A stretch of 34,612 bases of DNA from Prorocentrum cordatum (taxonomy: Eukaryota; Sar; Dinophyceae; Prorocentrales; Prorocentraceae): the NCBI GenBank assembly GCA_963575745.1, contig CAUYUJ010004536.1, positions 452,851 to 487,462 of the forward strand. Reading direction: 5' to 3'. The stretch's first letter is position 1, and every line of letters begins with the position of its first letter. Both the position numbers and the translations under genes were made by a program. Under the pieces are notes generated by a model. The model did not search any database and was not told the DNA's origin. It saw only the letters and a list, made by a program, of their open reading frames with translations. Positions 9,565 through 17,551 of the stretch are shown here, one piece after another.

Positions 9565-9718
9565 CATAGTCAGGGTGCAAGATAAGGATGCAAGGCCCTC
9601 GGACGTCAAACTTGGACGTCTTTGGACGTCTAAATTGGCCCAGGGAGGGTCGAAAAAGCAAGGATGCCAGTGCAGCCTAGCAAAGATGCTGCATCCTTAC
9701 TCTGAATTTTGACTGTAC
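9565..9718. mobile_element. MITE-like element, family B, copy 2 (~154 bp)
   Basis: The left end reads CATAGTCAGGGTGCAAGATA then AGGATGC. The right end reverse-complemented reads TACAGTCAAAATTCAGAGTA then AGGATGC. The termini are more diverged than in copy 1, but the internal word GCAAGGCCCTCGGACGTC lines up with GCAAGACCCTTGGATGCC of copy 1, supporting common descent. Confidence 0.55.
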
Positions 9719-9774
9719 CCTGTGGCAGCCGGTGCAACTCTCAATTATCCTCTAATTATCAGGGAAACCAGAAA

Positions 9775-9911
9775 GTACCGATACCGCTACTCCCCAGACC
9801 TCTCCCGGGGCGCGTTCTGACCATCATTTCGAGGCGGATCCAGCGGTGGGGACGAAGGCCTCCCAGAATTCTCAAAGAGCGGAAAACGAGGAAAGTTAGC
9901 GGTATCGGTAC
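9775..9911. mobile_element. MITE-like element, family C, copy 1 (~137 bp)
   Basis: Terminal inverted repeats are GTACCGATACCGCTA (9775-9789) and TAGCGGTATCGGTAC (9897-9911), perfect over 15 bp. The interior contains CCTCTCCCGGGGCGCGTTCT and AGCGGAAAACGAGGAAAG. No coding capacity and no clear target-site duplication. A second copy lacking the right terminus lies at 12218-12345. Confidence 0.75.
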
Positions 9912-10675
9912 CTTCTTCTCTGAGTAACGTTCCACTCATTATCTCTGAATGCTGTTCCGTGCCCGCGATGTAGATTATGCGACCGCCGTCGTGCCGCCGC
10001 TCCCGCAAAGCGGTGAGAATACGCTGGACCTGCATTCTTTCCCCCACGCGCTCAGGCGTACGGCATCTCTCTCTGTCTCTCAGTGCTGTTCAGGGCCTCT
10101 GGTCCTCGGAGAGGGCCTGTGCGCCCAGCGCGCCCGCCGCCCACCAGTGGGCCTCCTCGAGGCGACGACGGCCTTCCGTCCTTCGTTCCGTGCAGTGAGC
10201 ACCGGGGAGGGGGGGAGGCCTCTTAGAAGGACGACGACGACGACGATGACGACCACGACGACGACGAACACGCCGAAGGGTCGGCGCATTTGGCGGCGCG
10301 CACACGGGGGGGGTAATTATGGGGAAGGGGGGGAGGCTTCTTAGAAGGCGGCTGCTTCTTAGAAGACTTCCCCCCTCCCCCTAAACCCCTCTGCGCGTGG
10401 CTGGCCTATCCCCACTGGGGTGGCCTGGGCCCCCCCTGGCCAATGTACGCCCCTAGATGAGGGTATGGACTGCTTCTTTCGGGCCTCGAGGGGCATATCC
10501 CCAACTGGGGTGGTGGGAGGAGGGTGGGGTTCGGAATATGGATGGGGTTAGGCATCGGTCGATCGTACTGCAGCTCCACTTGGGGGTGGCGGAGATAGGA
10601 GGCGACCGGCCGCCGCTTTTGAAAGCCAAACACTGCGCTCAAAACATTACCGAACCACCTTCGAGGCCAGAATGA
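9912..10675. other. Repeat-rich DNA, no gene recognised
   Basis: Holds a GAC/ACG run (10225-10272), two CTTCTTAGAAG palindromes (10331-10365) and a duplicated ATCCCCACTGGGGTGG / ATCCCCAACTGGGGTGG motif (10409 and 10497). The word GGCCTTCCGTCCTTC (about 10169) recurs near 10832. Frames across it overlap on both strands. Confidence 0.5.
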
Positions 10676-10679
10676 TAAC

Positions 10680-10745
10680 TCAACTTGTCTCAGCTTCTCT
10701 CAACTTGGCTCGACTTTTCTTACATTTTCTCAGTTTCTCTCAATT
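10680..10745. repeat. Degenerate CTCAACTT / TCTCA repeat
   Basis: Short irregular units of CTCAACTTGTCTCAGCTTCT type. Confidence 0.8.
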
Positions 10746-10749
10746 AGAC

Positions 10750-11640
10750 CTGGCGGCGCGCTCAACTTTCGCCTTCCCCCAGCGGCGCCACCCCCATGTG
10801 GAGCTAAACTGGGCCGCCCCTGGGCGATGATGGCCTTCCGTCCTTCCGCCCTGCAGGGGGCCACCGAGCGCCAGGGCGGGGGCAAGCTGGCCGGGGCCCC
10901 CAGGTGCCAAACCGATAAGGGCCAGCAGAATGCTGGGAGGTGCGATGAGGAAGACGAGGCCCCTAGACTCGTTCGAGCAGGAGATCGGCTTGTTCGATCT
11001 CGCTCGAAAGCTGCGGCAGAAAATTGGGGTCTACGTAGAGCTCTGGTCGCGATTTCTCACGATGTTGCATCTTCTTCGCGTCATCGGGGCTCAAGGGAGG
11101 TCTCGACCTCTCCCTGGGGGCCGGCTGCTCGACATGAGTCGCCTCGTGATGGTCATGCCCCCAGAGGCTGAATTTCGCCAAAACCTTCCGCCATGCTCTC
11201 TGCCAAGACGCTGGAGGCCCGGGATAGGGAGGAGGAGGAGGAGGAGGAGGATTCTTAGAAGTCACGGCCTTCACTGTTCTTCGGGATCTGGCGCTTTCGG
11301 GATCTGTCGCTTTCGTCGTCGTCGTCGTCGTCGTTGTCGTCGTCGTTGTCGTCGCAAGCGTTTTCGTCGCGATGTTTGTTTTCATGATCGATTTCTTCGT
11401 GTTTTCGCCGTCGCGCTCGTACTCGCTCGTCGTCAGGATCGACCTCCTCCTGCTCACCAGAGATCCGACGCCTTGATTGTTTCCATGCGGGGCCCCTGGA
11501 ACTCTGGACCCACTCCAGGGCTTCAACCTTCCCTCCCGAAACGCTTTCATTTCTGACGGCCCGAGGGCCTGGCGAGGGCCTCCAGAGGCCGAGAACGGCG
11601 ACAGAAACTTCGCCCTGCTCCTCCTCGCCCGGTTTTCTTG
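10750..11640. other. Unassigned DNA with GGA and GTC runs
   Basis: The plus frame 10930-11556 begins with about 45 ordinary-looking residues, then runs through a GGA tract (11228-11255) and a GTC tract (11308-11360). Its ordinary part overlaps a stretch (11035-11100) resembling 7195-7250. I see no recognisable domain and do not call a gene. Confidence 0.45.
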
Positions 11641-11644
11641 GGGA

Positions 11645-11835
11645 CCCCAAAACCGTGTGGTGACAGACCCGGCGGTGACCTCGACATCCGCAAAGACCTC
11701 ACCGCACAGTCCGTCACCGTACGGTTTTGGGACCCTGGAGGCCCCAGTCGCCCGAGACGTCTTCGGAGAACGACCCAAGTCCCAAAACCGTGCGGTGACC
11801 CCGAATCCCCACCGACTCACCACACGGTGTGGTCA
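11645..11835. repeat. Inverted/direct repeat cluster, core CCCAAAACCGTGYGGTGAC
   Basis: The core appears at 11645-11663 (plus), as its reverse complement at 11713-11732 (GTCACCGTACGGTTTTGGG) and again direct at 11783-11801. A CCACACGGTGTGGTCACC echo lies near 11819. The first two can pair as a ~19-bp stem around a ~50-base loop. Confidence 0.75.
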
Positions 11836-12044
11836 CCACCCCGTTTGGGGGCCCCCGGTGTTCGGCTCGCAGCTCGGCCCTCCGGAGGCCGCTCGGGGCG
11901 ATCTCCGGGCACCTCCGGAAAGCCTGCGCGGCGAGACGCGGCCCCCGGAAGGCATACCCCGAGGCTGGAGGGGCCGCGGAGCACCAGCGGAGACGCCTGG
12001 AAACCTCGAGCCTCGAGCTGGGGAGACCAAAAGGCCCACAGATC

Positions 12045-12205
12045 CCACGCATTGAAAAAATCAAGGCGGAGGCTTTTCACAAGTTTCGGCCTCAAGGGGC
12101 CCTCGCCGGGCCCCGGGACCGTCAAAAAACGACTCAGGATGAAAAACCGGTCCCGGGGAACGGGTCGAGACCTCCGGGGGCCCCGTATTGAAAAAATCAC
12201 GACGT
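12045..12205. repeat. Dispersed repeat E, copy 1
   Basis: Contains ATTGAAAAAATC at both edges (12052 and 12187), GGCCCCGGGACCGTCAAAAA in the middle and GGTCGAGACCTCCGGGGGCC toward the right. Related copies lie at 14985-15090 (plus), 15220-15340 (minus) and 22395-22505 (plus). Confidence 0.65.
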
Positions 12206-12217
12206 CGGATCTCTGGG

Positions 12218-12345
12218 GGTACCGATACCGCTGCTCCCCCGACCCCTCCCGGGGTGCGTTCTGACCATAATTTAAAAGCGAATCCGACGGGGGCGACGAG
12301 GGCCTCCGAAGAGGCCCAAACAGGGGAGAACGAGGAAAGGGCAGA
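12218..12345. mobile_element. MITE-like element, family C, copy 2 (right end lost)
   Basis: The left terminus GGTACCGATACCGCTGCTCC is intact, followed by CCTCCCGGGGTGCGTTCTGA and GAGAACGAGGAAAG as in copy 1. The right end reads GGGCAGAGGTAATTC in place of the expected terminal repeat, so it is degraded or replaced. Confidence 0.65.
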
Positions 12346-12473
12346 GGTAATTCTTGGGTTATACCTCTTTCTCCTCGGACGAGCCTCGAGCCGGATCTCC
12401 GGGTCTGCCTGCTCCTCCCGCGCCCGCGGGAGCCTTCGCCTCCACCTCGACGGTATGGCTCGTGCTCACCTCG

Positions 12474-12616
12474 GGGATGGACAGACCCCCCTTTAGCACA
12501 ACGTGGTTTAGTGAAAACGACCTGAGGCCCAAACCTGGCGGGCGCAAGCCTGGAAAATAACGGCCACGGCGCCCTCTCGAGAACCGAAGACGGACAATTC
12601 ACTAATCGACGTGTCA
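12474..12616. repeat. Dispersed repeat D, copy 2 (~143 bp)
   Basis: Shares TGGACAGACCCCCCTTTA, GGCGCCCTCTCGAGAACCGA and GACGTGTCA with 7912-8055 at the same spacing. Here family B element sequence does not follow, which suggests that B inserted next to D in copy 1 or that the neighbours differ by chance. Confidence 0.8.
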
Positions 12617-12940
12617 CTGCTGGGTTTCTGTCCACCCCCGATCACCATCCTCACCGCCAGCCTCATGTCGGGGCGGCAGCCGGCGCCCCTCGGGGGCCGA
12701 GGGGGGAGGGGGCCGAGGGGGCGAAGGCAGGCAGGCAGGCAGCCAGGCAGCCAGGCAGGCAGGGGCCCCTCTCGGGGCCAAGGGGGAGGAGGGGGAGGAG
12801 GGGGAGGGGGAGGAGGACAAGCTAGGTGCGCTCGCGTCATATCTGACATCCTACCCCTCCCTCCCATCCCTTACCATGGCGCAGATCCCTTCTCTACTCG
12901 CACAGTCGGATGTCGAGCAGGGCAATGATCCCGAAAGGGT
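12617..12940. other. GGCA and GGGA/GGA tracts, no gene
   Basis: Holds a short CAGG tetranucleotide run (12725-12762), a GGGA/GGA run (12780-12820) and the word AAGCTAGGTGCGCTCGCGTC (12818), which echoes 6803. Confidence 0.6.
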
Positions 12941-12941
12941 A

Positions 12942-13035
12942 CGCGATGCATTGTAGAGCACGGCATGGCATGGCGTAGAAGAGCACCGCAAAGCGTAGTA
13001 TCAACCTAGCATTGCATTGCATGCCGTGGCATGGC
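12942..13035. repeat. Degenerate GCATG pentamer array
   Basis: Irregular GCATT, GCATG and GGCAT words from GATGCATTG to the CCGTGGCATGGCACGGG palindrome-like end (about 13024-13040). Confidence 0.7.
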
Positions 13036-13800
13036 ACGGGAAATGACGCCAGCGCTGCAGCGGGAGCACGAGTCGAAACGAGCGGAAGCGCGGAAATGAG
13101 GCCAGCGCTGCAGCGGGAGCACGATTCGGAACGAGCGGGAGCACGCCAGAATCGGCCCGGGAGGCTTCCCGGGCGCCAGAAGCAGAAATTCAGCATTTTC
13201 AAAAGAAAAATGTATATTGGAATGGCCTTTTTTCGGCGCCGCCGGCCGAGAACCGGCTCCGGACCCGGCCCGGGCGCCGGCCCGGGCGCCGGCTCGGGCG
13301 TCTGGCCCGGGCGCCGGCTCGGGCGCCAGCCCGGGCGTCGGAATCGGCCCGGGAGGCCCCCCGGGCGCCGGAAGCAGAAATAGCATTTTCAAAAGAAAAA
13401 TGTGTATTAGAATTGCCTTTTTTCGGCGCCGCCTCGGAACTCCATTTTCCGGCGCCGGCCGGAACCGGCTCCAGACCCGGCCCGGGCGCCGGCCCGGGCG
13501 CCAGCTCGGGCGTCCGGCCTGGGCGCCGGCTCGGGCGCCGGCCCGGGCGTCGGAATCGGCCCAGGAGGCCTCCCGGGCGCCGGAAGCAGAAATTGAGCAT
13601 TTTCAAAAGAAAAATGTGTATTGGCCCTTTTTTCGGCGCCGCCTCGGAACTCCATTTTCCGGGGGCGGCTGGAACCGGCTCCGGACCCGGCGGCCCGAGC
13701 GCCAGCCTGACCGCCGGCTCGGGCGTGCAGCGCCGTCGGAAATGAGGCCAGCGCTGCAGCGGGAGCATCGTTTCGGTACGAGGGGCCCGGAAATGAGGCC
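13036..13800. repeat. GC-rich tandem array, ~200 bp unit, 3-4 copies
   Basis: Each unit couples a GC-rich block built of GGGCGCCGGCCC-type sub-units with an AT-rich landmark, CATTTTCAAAAGAAAAATGT. The landmark recurs near 13192, 13383 and 13597, giving periods of about 191 and 214 bp. The word AATGAGGCCAGCGCTGCAGC occurs at both ends of the array (about 13096 and 13740) and near 13043 in altered form. Frames translate to Arg-Pro-Gly-Ala repeats and are artefacts. Confidence 0.9.
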
Positions 13801-13977
13801 GGCGCTCAGCGTCGTGAGCAGCTTTTGGAAAAGATCCAAGCGGAAACCAACACCGGGGAAAACTGTGTGTTCCGGGGAAAACTGTGTGCAAATTAACAGT
13901 ACGCGGGGGGGGGGGTCGGCTACTCCCATTCCTTCTTCAGGGGGAAGAGCGGAGAGTAGTTTTCTTAGTGAGTAATT

Positions 13978-14365
13978 TGTGAGGAGGAGGAGGCAGGAGG
14001 AGGAGGTGGAGGAGGAGGAGGTGGGAGGAGGCTGAGAGGGAGGAGGTGGGCAGGTGGGAGGAGGGGGGAGGATGGAGACGAGGAAGAGGAGAAGGAGGAG
14101 AGGAGGGAGGAGGAGGAGGAGGAGGAGGAGGAGGAGGGGGAGGAGAAGGAGGAGGAGGAGGAGGAGGAGGAGGAGGAGGGGGAGCGCGCTCATCTTCTCC
14201 TCGTCTCCCCGTCTCTTTTTCCTCCTCCTCCTCGTCCTCTTCCTCCTCCTCCTCTTCCTCCTTCTTTGCTCCTGCTCCTGCTCCTGATCTTGCTCCTGCT
14301 CCTGCTCCTGGTCCTGCTCCTGCTCCCTCTCCTCCTCCTGCTCCTGCTCCTGCTCCCTCGGGAGG
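13978..14365. repeat. Polypurine tract switching to polypyrimidine at a palindrome
   Basis: On the plus strand 13978-14181 is almost all G and A, and 14192-14365 is almost all C and T. The switch is a perfect 10-bp palindrome, GAGCGCGCTC (14182-14191). The two sides are roughly reverse complements and could fold back. Unbroken open frames across it are low-complexity. Confidence 0.9.
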
Positions 14366-14980
14366 GTCAAGGGTCAGGGAAGGGGGGGGCGGGAAGAGTG
14401 ATGAGCTTCCAGCGCCCTGTTGGGGCATTCGTCCGCAGTTAGCTCGGCCAAGGGCCTGGGAAGGTTGAGCTAAATTGTGAACCGCCGCGCGCCCGTAGCT
14501 CGGAGAGACTCGTGGGGATGGGCAGGGCCTCTGGTGTTATCTCCTGTTTATCCCTCATCTGGCTTACCTTTTCTTTGAGGTTGCGGCGAGAGTGGCAGAG
14601 GCGGGAGTCTGAGGGGAAGAGTGGCAGAGGGGGGAATGGCAGCAACACAGCATAGCGCAGAAGGGGAACAGCATCGTATCACATTTTGGCTCCTGGCAGT
14701 TGTATCGTTCTGCGCGGCTTTAGGCCGGCGCTCAAGGGCACCCCGCACACTGCAGTGGGGTCGCGCAGAGGGAGAACGTGTGGAGAGGCATCGGCGTCAT
14801 CGCATTCTAGAGTACTCCTCCTCCTCCTCCGTTCTCCCTTCTCCCTCCTGCCTCCTCCCTTCTGCAGGATTGTCTGGTTTGGTTTGGGGGCCCAGCAGGG
14901 ACGCAGGGATCCGACGTCTTGAAGCCAAAAAAAAAGGGAGTTTGAGCGCTTTTGGCCTCTGGGCGCCCCCCGCGGGGCTC
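14366..14980. other. Unassigned DNA with a CTC run
   Basis: No domain or RNA gene recognised. A CTC/CTTC run lies at 14815-14865. The word CATTTTGGCTC (14682-14692) matches 11 bases of the DinoSL but is not followed by AAG. Confidence 0.45.
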
Positions 14981-14984
14981 TTCC

Positions 14985-15090
14985 AACAGGCTCCCCGTGG
15001 CCCCCCGGGACCGTCGAAGGACAAGTCAGCAGGAGAAGCCGTCCCTGGGAAAAGGGTCAGGATTTCCGGGGCCCCGTATATGTCAAGACG
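14985..15090. repeat. Dispersed repeat E, copy 2
   Basis: Contains GGGACCGTCGAAGGACAAGT, then GGGAAAAGGGTCAGGATTTC and GGGGCCCCGTAT, in the order seen at 12100-12190. Confidence 0.6.
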
Positions 15091-15219
15091 CTGGTTTTCT
15101 GGAGAGGGCGAACCGCGCCCAGCTGACCGCAGGAGTGGTGCTGCAGCCGCCCGCGCGGCGCCGCGCGTCCGCAGCCGATGCCTACATGGGCGAAGCGGGC
15201 CATCTTTGGATGAGCCCCG

Positions 15220-15340
15220 AGCCCAGACCCCCGATGTCGTGATCTTTTCGTAACCTCGACCCCCAGAAATTTCGACCACTTCCCCAGGGCCAGCTTCCCA
15301 TCCCGAGTCGTTTCTTGACGGTGCTGGTGTTTGGCGAGGG
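15220..15340. repeat. Dispersed repeat E, copy 3 (minus orientation)
   Basis: The reverse complement contains CCGTCAAGAAACGACTCGGG, GGAAGTGGTCGAAATTTCTG and AAAGATCACGACATCGGGGG, matching the order in 12115-12215. It lies about 130 bp from copy 2 in inverted orientation. Confidence 0.6.
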
Positions 15341-15865
15341 CCCCCACAAGTTTACGTGGCGACTTACGGAGCTCATGCACGAAAGTATAGGGTCCAGGTT
15401 TCGGCCACATTCGCAAGACAGCCTTGCTATGTTGCCCTGGGTGCGCAGGTGCACGTTTGGTTTTCTCTGCGCAGACCAGAGTTTCGCGTGTTGGCGCACC
15501 TGTTGTACATTGGCTCTCATGTGTGTCTAAGCTTGCCTGTGCATGTGGATGGGTGCCAGTGAGGACCAGTGACACGATTGGCTCCCCTCTCTCTGGGGTG
15601 CCGTTTAGAACACGTTTTGGTTTGGTCGATTGATCCGCTTGTTTTCCATCCTTCTGGCTCGAGAAAAACAGAAGCGAGGGCTCCCAGAGGCCGATGACCG
15701 TCCAAAACCGTTCGCCGCGTTTTCCCGACGACGCGAGGCTCTCCCCCACCCCAGCTGCAGGAGTGGTGCTGCAGCCACCGCGCCGCCGGCTGCGACGGCG
15801 CCCCGGACGACGCGCCCGCGCCGGCGCGCCAAGCGGCAGCGCCTGCGCGCGGGGGCGAGGGCGCC
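15341..15865. other. Unassigned DNA, no gene recognised
   Basis: Two GCAGGAGTGGTGCTGCAGCC words occur, one at 15129 and one at 15756, suggesting a short diverged duplication. Open frames overlap on both strands without recognisable motifs. Confidence 0.45.
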
Positions 15866-15869
15866 GCAG

Positions 15870-16150
15870 TCGAGGCCAGCGTCCGCGGCGGCGACGGCGG
15901 CGGCGGCGGCCGCGTCGGAGGCGGCGGCGCCGACGACGACGGCGACGGCGGCGACGAGGACGGCGGCGGCGACGACGACGGCGATGGCGACGACGACGGC
16001 GACGGCGACGACGGCGACGACAACGACGACGAGCCAATAACGAGGATAAGAAGGATGACGACGAAGATGAGGAAGCAGCAAGGGAGACGGAAGATGGAAG
16101 AGAGAGGAGAGACGAGCGAGTAGGGACGGGGGATGAACGGGACGAGGACG

Positions 16151-16186
<36 letters not shown>

Positions 16187-16225
16187 GCGACGTCGACGAC
16201 GACGACGAAGACGACGTCGAGGATG
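15870..16225. repeat. GGC/GAC/GCGACG trinucleotide tract
   Basis: GCGGCG and GGCGACGA-type units pass into GACGAC. A less pure segment lies at 16030-16140. Plus-strand frames read Arg or Asp homopolymers, depending on frame. Confidence 0.95.
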
Positions 16226-16283
16226 AGGGGCAACGTTAGGAGGGGATAGGGGCAGGGGGGCACACACTGACCCCCAATCGACC

Positions 16284-16760
16284 ATGGATCGCCGAAAGGG
16301 GTCGCCTGCGTGTGGATTTGCTCTCGGGTGCCTGTTGCCGATCTATCTGCGATGGATCGCTGATTCCAGGTCGATATTTCCATTCTTAACTGGTCTTCTT
16401 ACCCGCTATCGGCCCCCCTCATTGGATCTCCAGTACGATGACGACGGCGGCTTGGGCCAAGTGGGCTCCGCCCACTCAGCGGAGTCATTTGATTCTCCCG
16501 GTCCTCTCACAGCACTTGAGACCCTTTCTCAGCTAGATCTGGCGCTTGATTCTCTTTTCGAAAACAGGATTAGGATCTTCGCCTCTGGCACTCTTGTTGA
16601 GGAGCTCCCTGTTCCCGATCTGGCACCCGTACGTGCCCCTTTGGATCCCTACCTGGACCGTGCCTGGGGTTATGAGGGAGCTCGCAGAGGTAATCGCAGA
16701 GGTTCGCCCCGCCTTCCTGCTTCTGTCCCCCCCTCCGTGCGTGTCCGTTTGTTTGGATGA
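16284..16760 (+). CDS. Open frame of unknown function, weak candidate
   Basis: This 158-codon frame opens at an ATG just after the GAC tract and closes at the TGA before the GCAG tract. Unlike most frames here it contains no simple repeat. Residues about 45-125 include an acidic stretch (Tyr-Asp-Asp-Asp), an amphipathic Leu-rich segment (Thr-Ala-Leu-Glu-Thr-Leu-Ser-Gln-Leu) and a Pro/Asp-rich segment. I recognise no domain, signal peptide or membrane helix. A second plus frame (16546-16767) overlaps it and also looks ordinary in its last 40 residues, so the true frame is uncertain. It could be a small gene, an exon, a decayed transposon fragment or chance. Confidence 0.25.
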   Translation: MDRRKGSPACGFALGCLLPIYLRWIADSRSIFPFLTGLLTRYRPPSLDLQYDDDGGLGQVGSAHSAESFDSPGPLTALETLSQLDLALDSLFENRIRIFASGTLVEELPVPDLAPVRAPLDPYLDRAWGYEGARRGNRRGSPRLPASVPPSVRVRLFG

Positions 16761-16797
16761 TGTGTGACACTGAAACATCAGGTCCCTAAGGTCGCTC

Positions 16798-16798
16798 G

Positions 16799-16871
<73 letters not shown>

Positions 16872-16936
16872 GGAGGAGGAGGAGGAGAAAGAGCAGGAGG
16901 AGGAGGAGGAGCAGGGCGAGGAGGAGGAGGAGGAGG
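16798..16936. repeat. (GCAG)n tetranucleotide then (AGG)n microsatellite
   Basis: About 18 perfect GCAG units (16798-16870) are followed by AGG units with CAG interruptions to about 16936. Confidence 0.97.
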
Positions 16937-17400
16937 AATAAGAAACATAATAACAAGAAAAACATTCGGAAGAAATATAAACATAAAAACAATAATAATA
17001 TTAGGAATGAAGAGAAGCATACTATTAATACCAACAGGAATAATAGTAACGTTTGTGCATTCAAAGAAGAATCCCAACAACACACTTAATATTGATAAGC
17101 AGAAAGCATATTACTAATACTATCTGTATTACTTCTAACAACAGGTAGGAGAGTAATAACAACAAGTGAATTACTATTCATAATACTATAACGAATAATC
17201 ATAGTACGAATAAGACGAGAAACAATAACACGAACATTCATGCTCAGAAGACTAATACGACTAATACTGCGAATAGTTATAACCATACATATTATAGGAA
17301 TACCATGGCTAATAACACTGATAGTAATACCGAAACCAGCAGCAATACTATGATTACTAATACAGGTACTAATTCTGATACTGTTATCAGTAATACAAAG
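16937..17400. other. AT-rich island with degenerate AATA/TAC words
   Basis: Base composition differs sharply from the rest of the window: mostly A and T with frequent AATAAC, AATAATA and TAATAC words. It grades into the pure ACT tract that follows, so it may be a decayed trinucleotide array. The frames inside are Ile/Asn/Thr-rich and not convincing genes. Confidence 0.7.
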
Positions 17401-17403
17401 ACG

Positions 17404-17406
17404 GCG

Positions 17407-17470
<64 letters not shown>

Positions 17471-17512
17471 CTACTCCTACTCCTACTCCTACTCCTACTC
17501 CTACTCCTATCC
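17404..17512. repeat. (ACT)n then (TCCTAC)n microsatellite
   Basis: Perfect ACT units run from about 17407 to 17468, then CCTACT hexamers to about 17510. Confidence 0.97.
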
Positions 17513-17551
17513 TTATTCCTTATTGGAATATACTCCTACTCCCCCCTCAGG

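Noticed and set aside
10331-10365. CTTCTTAGAAG palindromes as heat-shock-type promoter elements
   Set aside because: They occur as part of short repeats also seen at 21059, with no gene downstream. Dinoflagellate promoters are not known to use them.
13603-14370. 255-codon minus-strand frame rich in Glu/Gln/Arg then Leu
   Set aside because: Produced entirely by the purine/pyrimidine switch tract and the GC-rich satellite.
14671-14695. CATTTTGGCTC as a leader relic
   Set aside because: Eleven bases match but the AAG end is missing and the upstream CGTATCA fits only with gaps. Not counted as a relic.
15057-16037. 326-codon open frame on the minus strand
   Set aside because: The first third is an Arg homopolymer from the GGC/GAC tract and the rest crosses repeat E copies. 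No domain is seen.
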